Origin: Mimachlamys varia
Lineage: Eukaryota; Mollusca; Bivalvia; Pectinida; Pectinidae
Length of the DNA stretch: 64,000 nucleotides
Assembly: GCA_947623455.1 (NCBI GenBank)
Contig: OX392529.1
Span: 51,045,186-51,109,185 of the forward strand
Direction: 5' to 3'
Below, in pieces: positions 13,601 to 25,900 of the stretch. Position 1 is the first letter of the stretch; each line of letters begins with the position of its first letter. The notes under the pieces were generated by a model. The model was not told where the DNA came from, made no database searches, and saw only the letters and a program-made list of their open reading frames with translations. The position numbers were made by a program, and so were the translations under genes.

Positions 13601-14588
13601 CCTGTAGGGATGTGGTATTTTATAACATGTAAGGTTGTGAATTTTGTTACCTGTAGGGTTGTGTATTTTGTTACCTGTAGGGATGTGGTATTTTGTAACA
13701 TGTTAGGTTGTGTATTTTGTTACCAGTAGGGTTGTGTATTTTGTTACCTGTAGGGTTGTGTATTTTGTTACCTGTAGGGTTGTGTATTTTGTAACCTGTA
13801 GGTTGTGTATTTTGTTACCTGTAGGGTTGTGGTATTTTGTTACCTGTAGGGATTTGATATTTTGTAACATGTAGGGTTGTGTATTTTGTTACCTATAGGG
13901 CTGTGTATTTTGTTACCTGTAGGGTTGTGGTATTTTGTATTATGTAAGGGTGTGTATTGTGTTACCTGTAGGTTGTGTATTTTGTAACTTGTAGCGTTGT
14001 GTATTTTGTTACCTGTAGGGTTGTGTATTTTGTTACCTGTAAGGTTGTGTATTTTGTTATCTGTAGGGTTGTGTATTTTGTTACCTGTAGGGTTGTGTAT
14101 TTTGTTACCTATAGGGTTGTGTTTTTGTTACCTGTAGGGTTGTGTATTTTGTAACCTGTAGGGTTGTGTATTTTGTAACCTGTACGGTTGTGTATTTTGT
14201 TACCTGTAGGGTTGTGATTTTGTTATCTGTAGGGTTGTGTATTTTGTTACCTGTAGGGTTGTGTATTTTGTTACCTGTAAGATTGTGTATTTTGTTACCT
14301 GTACGGTTGTGTATTTTGTTACCTGTAGAGTTGTGTATTTTGTAACCTGTAGGGTTGTGGTATTTTGTTACCTGTAGGTTGTGTATTTTGTAACCTGTAG
14401 GGATGTGGTATTTTGTAACATGTAGGGTTGTGTATATTGTTATCTGTAGGGTTGTGTATTTTGTTACCTGTTGGGTTGTGTATTTTGTTACCTGTAGGGT
14501 TGTGTATATTGTTACCTGTAGGGTTGTGTATTTTGCGTATTTTGTTTCCTGCATTGTTGTGTATTTTGTAACCGGTAAAGTTGTGCAT
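10681..14588 (+). repeat. 24-bp minisatellite array, about 160 copies
   Basis: Unit core GTTACCTGTAGGGTTGTG plus TATTTT. Variants include TGTAAGG, GTAACATG, AATTTGTGACC and a 23-bp form lacking one T. The proximal part is homogeneous, the middle (about 11770-12260) shows a three-unit higher-order pattern, and the distal part carries GATGTGGTATTTT variants. Because 24 is a multiple of 3 the array is open for long stretches in several frames on both strands, producing octapeptide pseudo-proteins. Confidence 0.97.
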
Positions 14589-15222
14589 GGTATGGTTGTG
14601 CGGCCTCGAACCTGCGTCCCAAAGGTATAGGGTTGGTGGTACCAGAATGCCAAACACCTCACTGTGGCCCTTCAGAAATACACAACGGACACAACCGCTC
14701 ATTATTTTTTAATCAGGTAAACCTTTTCCATACGTCACGCAAGCGATTGAGTCTCAGCTCGGATGACAGTTTTAAAACACGGATGACGCATGCGCTAGCA
14801 TGTCACGCATATTGAATCGCCGCCCAGGTGTTCCTAAAACTTGTCAGCCTACATATTGAGTTAATATAATATATTTTTGATCAATGAGACAACGTTGTAA
14901 GTGTCTTCTTTTCTTTAATTTGGCTATCAAATCCATTATTTACAACATTAATTACAACATGTTATAAAGCAATTCTTATACTCGAGTAAGAATTCTTCAT
15001 ATATCAAGTAAGAAATCTAACCATGCATCAATTTCTTACTGATATACCTGTCAATCAATTATGATATACACATCCCATTTCTGCTCGCTTCATAGATATT
15101 GAGCTATAATTGTGTTTTACCAGCGTTACTGGGATCTGTTAACAATGATAAACGTCTAAGAATAAAACATGTATTCCTCACTAACGCTGTAATTATTTTC
15201 AATACACGTCACGTAATCTGAC
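14589..15222. other. Sequence between minisatellite and candidate promoter
   Basis: Begins with a block containing CCTCGAACC, a reversed box B-like motif that may be a decayed tRNA-derived element. The rest is AT-rich and unremarkable up to the TATA box. Confidence 0.35.
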
Positions 15223-15228
15223 TATAAA
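15223..15228 (+). promoter_or_regulatory. Candidate TATA box of the CEMIP-like gene
   Basis: TATAAA lies in a locally GC-richer stretch about 75 bases before a strong splice donor (GTGAGT at 15302). The distance suits a start site near 15253. It is 7.6 kb upstream of the first coding exon and just downstream of the 24-bp array. The link to the gene is inferred from order and strand only. Confidence 0.4.
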
Positions 15229-15253
15229 GGTAGCCCTGCCACCCCAGCAGAAT

Positions 15254-15301
15254 CACTTACGTCTGCCAGGGCACAGACGGAAGACACACGAACACCCAAC
15301 C
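15254..15301 (+). other. Candidate non-coding first exon (5' UTR)
   Basis: The segment between the predicted start site and the donor GTGAGT contains no ATG. Splicing to the acceptor at 22785 (pyrimidine-rich, ending TTTTTACAG) would place 39 more untranslated bases before the start codon. The start of this exon is a guess from TATA spacing; the donor is seen directly. Confidence 0.35.
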
Positions 15302-17054
15302 GTGAGTACTCTGTTACGTTATACATTTTATTCATTTCATTTCAGGATAATTTTATAGTTCAGGGCGTAGTTGTTCGAAGGGTGATTAGCTAGCCTAATC
15401 AGTGATTAGAGCAAACTTTAAGTTTCTTATCACCTTAAAACGAAACAATTAGTTACAACTTCCCATTTTAAATATTTAGTACAGTCAATTTACATGCATA
15501 ATTATGGGATTGCATTTTGTATATTGACAGCATTATTAAAGGTCGAAAAAGAACCGTTAAATAGTGATTAAGCTTATGAACAACTTTGGCACAGATGCTG
15601 GATGTTTATAGAAGCCCTTACCTTTTTTGTTCATTCCATCAGTTCTAGCAATATTTCTTTGATTTATCCATGTTGATTTAGTTTGATGTAAATCTCGAAA
15701 GCTGACAATTACTGTTCCATTTATTTCATCAATTTCGATTTTGTTCAACTGCACTATTCATACATATGCTTTTCAGATTGACTGTCGCCTATTTGTCTGT
15801 TTTGTTTATCTTTCAACATAAAAGTTGTAGATTGGTTCTGCTGGTCGATCTTTATTTTTTTGTCAAAGCAATTTGCTGGATCCATAATACTATATCTTTT
15901 GTGTGTGTTACGTCATGTATAATGATAGGAGGTGGCAAACTTTGCTGGTGGATGTTTGTTTCCTTGTAGTAGCTGTTTACTGGATCCATAATGCTACATC
16001 TTTTTAGTAAATGCACAATTTATATTATACGCACTTTATAAGTTATTTAATTGGAGTTCTCGTCAAATTTTAGATATCCATTTTAGTTTTTTTTTTAGTT
16101 TTTTTTACTTACAAGCCTATCTGTTTCAACACTCATTTAAACAATTCAGATTTCCGATTCCTTTGGTAATAACTTTAATTACACCAGTGCATCAAAGATT
16201 TATTAGACTCTTGCTTTCCTGAGTCCTCTTGGTCGATTAAATGTACAAATTTGGGCAAGGGACTTCGTGGAATTGTGTTACTTTGTCATGGTCACTAGTT
16301 GGTAGAAATATAAACTTTTGTGTATTTTATATTTAAATACTGTGATTGCTAGCAGAACAAAAGAATGTCAAGAATGTGCTGGTTTGATTGTTATTTTTCC
16401 CATAAGAATATTTGCAAGGGTGATCATCCGTTTCTATATTTTCTATCAAATCGAACCAAACTACTAATGCTATCTCAAGATTCATTGGGAGTAGCTTAAT
16501 CTGAAAATTCTGCATTGCTCTTGCCTGATGAAAGTATAGCACATGTCTCGGATATTTTATTATCTTATGCACCTGTTTACAAACTAATACTGAATTAAAT
16601 CAACAACAATGTTGCAAACCAAAACATTCTGTTTTTGTTTGTTTTTTTTTTAATGATTTGGTTAAAACGACCTCACAATATTTCAGCATTACTTACATTA
16701 GTTTCAGCTCACTTTCAGCTTTTTTTCACTGGTCACGCAGAATTTTCGTGACTTGATCAAATAAGGATATATTTCGAGGCCTGGGCACAATACAATAGAC
16801 AGACCCTGTAGATACCTTACACTGTAGTTTGATATTTCGTCACGCACGATGACTGTTCATTTCTTTACCTGACCCCACAAAGAAACCACTTCACTTGTAT
16901 TCCACCCTGATAAAGTTAGGGTGCAAACCTTAGCAAAACCGAATCACTGTGATGTTTAATTGTTCATCGAGAACAACTTCGGAATACCTATAACCTTGTG
17001 TTATTTGTAGATGTATTTGACATTGTACTATATGTGGTATACCGCATAGTTACT

Positions 17055-17240
17055 TTTATTCGCGGGGGATTTATTTTCGCTATATTCGTGGTAAATAAAA
17101 TTCCGCGAAATTAAATTCCCGCGAAATATATCACCTCGCTAATACGAATTCACGAAAGAACAAATAACCCCAGCAGAGTGCGAAATTATATACTCGTGTA
17201 TAAGTTCCAATAAGAAAACGCGAAATGTTCTCCCTGAGAA
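17055..17240. repeat. CGCGAAA-rich dispersed repeat
   Basis: Repeated phrases TTCGCGGGGGATTTATTTTCG, CCGCGAAATTAAATTC and CCCGCGAAATAT. The same style recurs at 25275, 41180, 41705 and 42577. Confidence 0.6.
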
Positions 17241-18630
17241 ATTCAACAACTACACATAAGTTAAGCTCCACGCGCGTTCTCCGGTCCACTGTTTATCGTT
17301 ATAATAGTTAGTTTATGTGCTTATTTTAAACAAAGTATAACCATAAAAATTTTATTTAATAATGTAGGTATTTGAGATTCTGCAACTAAAGTGGGATTTC
17401 GATATTCAGTAGTCAGTATACGCTACATAAATATTAAAAAAGCATTGCATTTACAAGCCACTAAGATTCTATATACTGTAGGGTAACAATATTGAAAGAT
17501 TATTAAGTATAATTTTCAAATAAAGATATTTTGATATTTTTCAGATTAAACTTTCTTCCACACAAACAGACTGCATGGTTTTTGTCTGAGATAATAAGAG
17601 GAACCTTTTGATTTTTCTTAATTAAAACTATATAAAAACAAGTATTTTAGTATACTTTTCAGTAGTTATATATTCTCAAAATTAGTAGTTGACAGGGCCT
17701 TTGGCGGTCACTTCGGTATATTGCCTTTCGGTGTTTTCCTCCGTAGTGAAACGTTAACATAGTAGGTATTTCATAAACACCCACCTCAAGTATAGTACTA
17801 CTGATGCAGCCCTTTAACATGTATACATATTAATGTTCAATGATAAAGGACCACATGTTACGTTTGTTTATTGGTGAACTAAAAAGCTAGTGTACAAGAT
17901 CCCAATAGAACCCCGTCTCAGCAGCGTATTTGATACTTACATAATAGAATTATAATGTTCTCCACCTGATTCATTTTGATTGAAAGTCCATGATCAAGTT
18001 CAATTGCTCAAATGGATACGTATTATTTTAGAATTTCTTTGAGCCCTCGTGCAAGTTGTTTTCATTTTGTTTGGGTGAGGTTTTGGTGTTGCTATGTTTG
18101 TCTCTAATTTACTCGGTTTCTTTTTATCATCATTCCGTTATTATTGTTCTCCGTGTTTTAGACATAAATGTACAATGGTTTATATTTACATTTTATAAAT
18201 ATTGCATTTGCAAGAGCCTCGTCACGCTTAACAAATTCATATCAATGCGCGATTAAATCAATTCCATATAAATGGGCGATAAAATCAATTTCATATCAAT
18301 AGTAAAGTAAAATGTAAACGTTTATAGAAGCACTGATTAAATTATGAAGAATTTACACAATTTGTGCCTGAAATAAAATTTAATCCATGCAAAAACTATC
18401 CTGTGTGTCTATAAGCTCTAACGACACAAAGAACTATATTATTCTCTTTGGAAAATTTGGCTGTTCCTTTATTTGAACTTTGATGGCGTCAGAGATATGG
18501 TAAGAGGGAATTCTTTAAACACATCATAAGCAGCAGTTAAAAAAACTGTTTAAATGTAAAAATAAATATTTAACGGGCGAAACTATATGTATCTTTCACC
18601 CAAACAATACTCCTATCGACGGTATACTTT

Positions 18631-18785
18631 TGGTTTGGTTTATTTTGTTTTGCATCCTATGAACAGCCAGGGTCATTTAAGGACGTGCCATGTTTTGGGG
18701 GTGGAGAAAAACCACCACAACCAAGAGGTGAAGGGCTTGTGGTAGAATGTCAGGACACCTTAATCACTCGGCCACCGCGGCCTTG
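18631..18785 (-). mobile_element. tRNA-derived SINE, copy 1 (reverse)
   Basis: Reverse complement starts at a tRNA-like head (GGCCGCGGTGGCCGAGTG, then TTAAGGTGTCC), continues with the shared TTCTCC / CACGTCCTTAAATGACCC tail, and ends AT-rich. The head resembles Ser/Leu tRNA box A. Confidence 0.75.
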
Positions 18786-19001
18786 TAATAGGATGATCGA
18801 GATATCAGAAAAGCGTGTTGATTGTAATGTATAATATCATATTAAATACACTGTGAACAACAGCAGTGGCTAACCCGGGTTTCCTTTCAATTTTATTTTA
18901 TATTTTGATTGATTCGAACTAACAGAAAGTTTGACATTGGGGCGAAATCTAAATTAAATAGTAAAAGTAGACCTGAGACGAGTATAACATTTCCAATTAA
19001 G

Positions 19002-19608
19002 AAAAAATCAGAGAAAACCAAAGCGTCAACAAAACCATAATCCGAACTCAAAACGATTAAACTAGGAGCAAAATAGGAATAAAGGAAGGATTTACATGGA
19101 TACTCTCGTAAAAGTACAAGAGAGAAAGACCAGGTGTTCCGGAGGAGTAAATGTCTTCTGCTTCATCGACGACACCCGCAATGAAAATCTTGGTCACATC
19201 CAAGTAAGCATCAATCCTCAAAATGAGAACCCAGTCATCATTGTCATCACAACAAATAAACACACTAACAAGCATACTCAAAAACGTCCATCTTCATATC
19301 ACACAAAGATTCAGAATATTTCTGGATGAGATCAAGATGGTGACCATAAAACTTGCCCTTAGTCGTCATCAGCCTGCATCTCTCGAATCCCAAAAGATAC
19401 CCTGGGCATATATGTACTCATGCCAAACATTGTTTATGCCAGCAATGTTTTTTTTTATTCTTAACTTATTTTGGTCTATTTTTTCTTGTGCTTTTACGAA
19501 AGTCTCCTTGTACATTTTTTCCTTTGTTCCTATTTTGCCTCTAGTTTAATCGATTTTAAGTTCGGATTATGGTTTTCTTGACGCTTTTTGTATTCTCTGA
19601 TTTTTTTT
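19002..19608 (+). mobile_element. Family B TIR element, complete, with AATTAAG target duplication
   Basis: 607 bp. Both ends carry the same ~90-bp sequence in inverted orientation: AAAAAATCAGAG and AAAGCGTCAACAAAACC near the left end, complemented at the right. AATTAAG flanks it on both sides (18995-19001 and 19609-19615). The interior has only short open frames, so it is non-autonomous. Confidence 0.85.
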
Positions 19609-20469
19609 AATTAAGAATCTAAATATTGTAATGTACATCATGTATGCATAGATATGTATATCTTGCCTATTTGACAATGTATTTGTCCGAACTGTCGTTA
19701 ATACACACAGGCACGACATGCATATTTTTATGTAAACATATATACATTTACTTGCATACAAACTTACATGCATATATATACATTCATACCTACAGTAATT
19801 CGAAAGTGTTCATACACAAGTCATATAGACATATAGACAATCACACCCGTATACAACATACACTCTTACAACATAACACAACACAACAACCGTATAGGTA
19901 AGGAAATACTTTTGAAATATGTAGCCAGATTTACATTTACCCCGATGAGTGACTCATAGTTTTATGTTACATATTGTCTGGATTTTTTCTTCTTCTATGC
20001 CATAGTAGGATTTAACGGCTGTTACTGCTGATTCCATCGCATGACCGTAAGACGAGACTAAATTTTGGATCTTATATTTTATATCCTCCTTATAATCAAT
20101 GTTTCTCTTCCTAATGTCCCCCCTGACACTTATCACTTTTTGCCTTTAGATGAGTGTTCGTCCCTCCCTTACACAATAGTAGTTACTATACTCCCTGCTT
20201 GACGCTCAACATTGAACAACTGTTTCGCCTGTTGTTAGAATAGTGTAAGTGGGTTGGGTGTTCTACTTGGGGCCCTCGGCAGTATACTTCAGTGGGGTAG
20301 CACTTTAAATCGGCAAAAAACAGGCCTATCGTAAGGACATACACACGACCCTATCGCGGCCTCTCATTTACAAAGCGTAAACAAGCACACAACATATACA
20401 GGCCTTAAATTGTCTTAAAGGTACCTGTTTATAGGACGTAAAAACAGAACAATCCATACAATTACTTCA

Positions 20470-20662
20470 TGCCGCGCTGGACGATTGGATAAGGTGTCCC
20501 GACGTTCTAACACTAGCCCTCGAAACCAACGTGGGCAGTTGCCAGATACTAACCGTAGGTCAGTGGTTTTTTTCCGGGTATTGACTTTCCTCCACCTCTA
20601 AAATCCTGGCATGTCCTTAAATGACACTGACTGCTAATAGGACATAAAAATAAATAAACCAA
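20470..20662 (+). mobile_element. tRNA-derived SINE, copy 2
   Basis: Decayed tRNA-like head (GGATAAGGTGTCC, then CACTAGCCCTC) and the same tail as the copies at 18631 and 41962 (ACTAACCGTAGGTCAGT, CATGTCCTTAAATGACAC), ending in an A-rich TAAATAAACCAAA. Confidence 0.75.
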
Positions 20663-22785
20663 ATGATATTCTAATTTTCGTAGTTTGTTAGTTTATACAC
20701 GTATACTTATACTAAACATGTATGACATATCAACTCTATGTTTCTTTCAATGTCTCGCACCTGTCGATATCAGCCTCATGTTGAAATGTTTAATCTGATA
20801 TTTCGTTCTGATGTTTAGACAAAAGTAATTTATTTACTGGCAAAGATGAAGTCAAATTTACATTTCCATGCTATTGATATAAATTAAGGATTTTAGTCTC
20901 TGTCAAATTGTTTTACTGTGGACCTGACAGAGTTTTATCGACACTGGACTGCGTCATCGGTTACTATCACACTATCAGGATCCTTATAAAATGTATCGAC
21001 CTCGAAAGAAGTCAATACTGATAAAATAATTATATACAAATATACACGTTTATTTTGTGAATGCAGCTTCATTAGGTGAGTCAAGATTGATGTAGAATTT
21101 GTCAATTATGGACTTTGGTCGATTCCGATATATGAACTTGGTAGCATGATATTAGCCGAAGATGCAGTTTGAAGTCAATATAACTCTCTCAAAACCATTT
21201 AACTACGTATTGACTGATATCCCCAATGAGCGTCCTTCCCCAATTCTACGGAGGTATTCAAATAATATAGAGGCCACTTTTAATCGTGACACAATTCAAT
21301 GACTTCGCTGTGCGCATGTTTACAAGACAAGAGGCCACAAATATCGGTTACTTTTGTACAAATTATCCAAACTTGATGACAATAGGGAAGCACATCATGA
21401 TCATGAGCACTAACCTTTCTTGTCATACTACATTAAATATTTTCCTTTTAAGAAAAGACATTTTTTGTTCCGATCCTACTTTTGTTAACCTATTAAACGC
21501 CCTCTTTGGGACCATTTTAGACGCCCTGGGTGCTAATTACGGCTTATACGGTAAACGATAATAATAATAATAGTAGTAAGGTGTTATTGTTAACAATTAA
21601 CGTATAAAAAGGTTAAGAAATATCAGGATTTAAATGAAGTCACAAGCAAGACACATACTTAAGCGAACCTGAGACGAACGATTAGCTACTGAGTATCGAG
21701 GGGACCCTGACGATATGTATTATTGATACGCAAGTAGTAACATATACACTATCAAGTATGCTAGTCTTGGTTTTGAAATTTAGATAATTTGCAAATTCAT
21801 GTAAACATGGAGCTATTTTGTTTCCCTTTTCACGACAAAAGCTATGACATAGCGAGTTCTTGATGAAATCGTTCCCATGAGAAATAAGATCAAGAATGTG
21901 TATCTAAAGATATGCTTGGACTGATCGGAGGTCTATTATTGTTAACAGAGCCTGTTTGTTTTGTGTTTGGGTGTATTATAAATGTTGTAAGGCAAGCAGG
22001 TGTATGCTTTACTGCTTTAAGTGTTCGTCAATGAGCCATATCAATGTTTATATACCGTGGAGATATGTATTTATGTGTTCAGCAGCTTAATTCAATCTAG
22101 TTAAACTGCTTATTTATCACATTTTAAATGGTCTGTGTTATTCTTAGCCACGTCACGTAAACATTGTCATAACCTTATTCAATTTTTATTTTGCAGATGT
22201 TCAATATGAATTTTCGCTTACGTCATCAATATATCAAAGAGTTATTTATATTTTACAGTGTAGTACTAATATTTGTTATATTATTATCCTTAACTAGTAA
22301 AATATCCATTTACAAAAAAAAACTTAATGCTTCTGCTTCATTTGAGAAAATAAGTTGATTGAGAGAGCAACGTACAGACTTTAAGGCGCTTAGTGAAGAT
22401 TGTCCTTTTTAAATAAGTATAACTTGTCGTTTGATAAAATGATTTAATTTTGGAACATAATTGTACTTGTTTTTTTTGTTTTTTTTATTTAAGTGTTCGT
22501 ACTTGTTTGATTTCATTTGCTCTAATTCATTTTTCTTTTTCTTTCCTTTTTGTTTTTGTTTTTTATTATTGCAAGTGGTCGTGATTGCTTGATCTCATGT
22601 GTTTTTCTATACGGTTATTAAATACTTCATGCTTCAAGGAAAACCTTAACTTGCATTGCATGTATTACGCCATTCATACAATGTATGTTTTCCACAAACA
22701 TAAAATGCTATACAAATATTTAACAATGGATGCATGGGTCATTATTTAAAATCCGTGTTTGGTAGTACTATATTTCTTTTTACAG

Positions 22786-22824
22786 GTAAAACACCTGTGA
22801 GATTGAAGTGGATAGGCCGAGAGG
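22786..22824 (+). other. 5' UTR part of coding exon 1
   Basis: An acceptor-like TTTCTTTTTACAG ends at 22785. Between it and the ATG there is an in-frame TAG at 22813-22815, which fixes 22825 as the first possible in-frame start. A second ATG follows directly at 22828, so initiation could be at either. Confidence 0.5.
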
Positions 22825-22935
22825 ATGATGTTGTCTCATTCTCTGTCCGCCATCTTGGTGGTGGCCTCGTTTTCGTTTGCTTATGGAGCAGTTTGTCCAT
22901 GGGACGACGATAGTCTTGTGCCTTGGTCATCTCTG
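22825..22935 (+). CDS. Exon 1: signal peptide and start of mature protein (residues 1-37)
   Basis: Two tandem ATGs start a polar N-region, then a hydrophobic core A-I-L-V-V-A-S-F-S-F-A-Y-G, with likely cleavage near G21/A22. The mature protein begins A-V-C-P-W, and the C-P-W ... P-W-S pattern is the family's entry into the G8 domain. Donor is CTG|GTAAGT, phase 0. Confidence 0.88.
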
Positions 22936-25900
22936 GTAAGTTCAATGGTCAACACGAAAGAATAATATGTGCAAACTGATTTTAAATTTCAACATTATTG
23001 ACAATACAATATTGAGCAGCAATTATTTCTGATGCATACATTAAGCAAATTCCTTTCAACTACATATAAAAAATGGGGAGTAACTCCCCCTTAGCAGATG
23101 TATCATTGTGTTGTTTAAATATACGTTTCGTTTTCAATAAAGCTAGCAATAAACAAAATTATTATATACTTACTTTAAAATACAGGGAAATTGTACACTT
23201 GATAAATACGCTTGTATTTAGTACATATCAGCTCACCGGGCCAATATGGGCAATTCTTCGCTTTAGCGGGCCGAATGCATTGTATCAGCCCGCTTCCTTA
23301 GCGGGCCGAATACACTGTATCAGCCCGCTTCCGAAATTGGGTATATATATCAAAACAAATTTAAGTTTAATGTTAAGAATAATAGTTTTCTTGTTATTTT
23401 TTGTCGCTATATACATCATGATTTTTTTTTAAATAAAACAAACATTTCTTTTAAACTGTGATATGTTTAGGAATGTCATTTGTAGTGTATATTTCTTTAT
23501 AAAAAAAAATGATTACATAGGAGTGAAATGTCGAATTTTCTTTTATTCTGATCTTTGCTTATTGTTGGATTTTGAATAAAATATCAATCGCAAAATGAAT
23601 AACTATACTACATAAAATATTATAGATTTGGTATTTTGATAAAACAAAACCTAAAAATATATAATAACTTATCCCTCCCCCTTCCCTCCTTGTATTACAT
23701 TATCTTAATTGTAACTAACTTAAAACATGAGGTACATGTAGCACTATTGGCCAATGAAAACATGAAAACAACTATTACATTATTTAAATTGTAACTATCT
23801 TAAAACATGAGGTAGCACTATCGGCCAATGAAAATATGAAAACAACTATTACAGTATTTTAATTGAAACTAACTTAAAACATGGGGTAGCACTATCGGCC
23901 AATGAAAATATGGAAACAACTAATTCAGTTTTTTATTTGTAACTAACTTAAAACATGAGGTAGCACTATCGGCCAATGACAATATGAAAACAACTATTAC
24001 AGTATTTTAATTGTAACTAACTTAAAACATGAGGTAGCACTATCGGCCAATGAAAATATGGAAACAACCAATTCAGTTATTTATTTGTAACTAACTTAAA
24101 ACATGAGGTAGCACTATCGGCCAATGAAAATATGAAAACAACTATTACATAATTTTAATTGTAACTAACTTAAGAAAGAGGTAGCACTATCGGCCAATGA
24201 AAATGTGAAAACAACTATTACAGTATTTTAATTGTAACTAACTTAAAACATGAGGTAGCACTATCGGCCAATGAAAAAATGGAAACAACTATTACTTTAT
24301 TTCAATTGTAACTAACTTAAGAAAGAGGTAGCACTATCGGCCAATGAAAATGTGAAAACAACTATTACATTATTTTAATTGTAACTATCTTAAAACATGA
24401 GGTAGCACTATCGGCCAATGAAAATATGGAAACAACTATTATTATTTCAGAATGCTGATCCTACTACAGAGATTGTCATAGATGTAGGTGTGATTTATGA
24501 CGAAAGTTCACTTGACGATTACATAGGGATCCGTGTAGTCAATGGCGGGAAGTTTGTTTTCAAACCCAACGTCAAGGACCTTACCTTGAGGACTCATTAC
24601 ATTATTGTCCAGGATGGGGGACGTGTGGATATCGGGGCTAAGGAGGAGGAATGTCGATATTCCGGAAATCTTAACATTCTGCTTCTCGGTAGGTACATAA
24701 TTTGGACAACATATCGAATCTGGGCATGTAGAGTGTAGATCAATATAAATATATATACATAATAAAACTTGTAGATACTTTGTATATAGACTTAATAGTT
24801 GAAAATATAAATTCAACACGACAACTGTTGTTTCGCTAACGTTTTTAGGCCTAACGGCCATCTTTAGGCAATTCATTTATTGAACGTCTTGGTTACCACA
24901 TTATGACGTCACAAACAATACATTTACACCAGTGGAGATAATGACGTTTCTTATTAAGGTGTTATTACATTTATTTGGTGAATATTTAGTGTTCGTTCAG
25001 GAAGTACATTTTTGCAAAAATCAATTTGTATTCAATTTCGGTTTGAATATTTTCACAAACATTTCTTATTGCATTCAATATCTATTTAAATGAAAACCGA
25101 GGTGTTTGTAAACAAAGACATATGTGCCAGAATTTGCCTATTGTTTCTTCTCTCTTACATATTGTTCAATTTGTCTCTTTTCCTACGCACATCTCCTTAA
25201 TAGAAAATATTATTCAAATATAAAGGAACTAATACAGATGAATATCTCATCATCAGTCAGGCAAGAAGTTCTCGGAAGTTGAAATTTTCGCTTATTTCGC
25301 TAGCATTAAATATCCGCGAATATATTCACACGCGAACACATCGACGCTTCTAAAAATCTGAATTATCTTATAGCATTGTAGTCACACAGTACAAAACAGC
25401 TGGATTGACAGCGCGAAAATTTCCACACCGCGAACAGTTCAGAGGCTGACTAAGCGAAAAAAACCAAACGCGAAAATATCAACTTTTACAGTATCTATGT
25501 TTATGCACCTTTATGCATCTTTTAAGTTTAACTTCTGGATGTAATACACAGTACTTGAAAATGAAATGAAAATGTTTTATTTTCCCATATCGATTACCTA
25601 TAGCAAAGGATATCTATGCCAGCTATATATAACCACAAGCTCTATAAATATCAGTGTTACCCCCCCCCCCCCCAAATAATGATATATCTATGCCAGCTAT
25701 ATATAACCATAAGCCCTATAATCAGGAAAAAAATATATGACCTTGACCTTTGAAATGGTGACCTTGACTTTTGACCACACTATTTCTGAACTAAACTCTT
25801 GACAAATTCCATCTTAAGCAAATTCTTCCCTCCCTAGGGGGGGACCTGAAGTCCTTGAGGGGCATGTAGTTCACAATTTTGATAATGCAGCTGAAGACCT

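Larger units (their letters stand above)
15302..22785 (+). other. Candidate 5' UTR intron
   Basis: Runs from GTGAGT to TTTTTACAG. It contains a family C scrap (about 15895-15955), a CGCGAAA-type repeat (17055-17240), two SINE copies and the complete family B element. No coding exon was recognised in it. An unrecognised exon of this or another gene cannot be excluded. Confidence 0.35.

Noticed and set aside
14105..14702. Long - strand open frames at the end of the 24-bp array
   Set aside because: Mostly minisatellite translation running a little into flanking sequence.
21286..21561. 91-codon + strand open frame in the 5' UTR intron
   Set aside because: No recognisable domain, no splice context and no similarity that I can name; chance length for this composition.
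23693..24440. Regularly spaced repeats that could suggest a CRISPR array
   Set aside because: Direct tandem units without unique spacers, in a eukaryotic intron.
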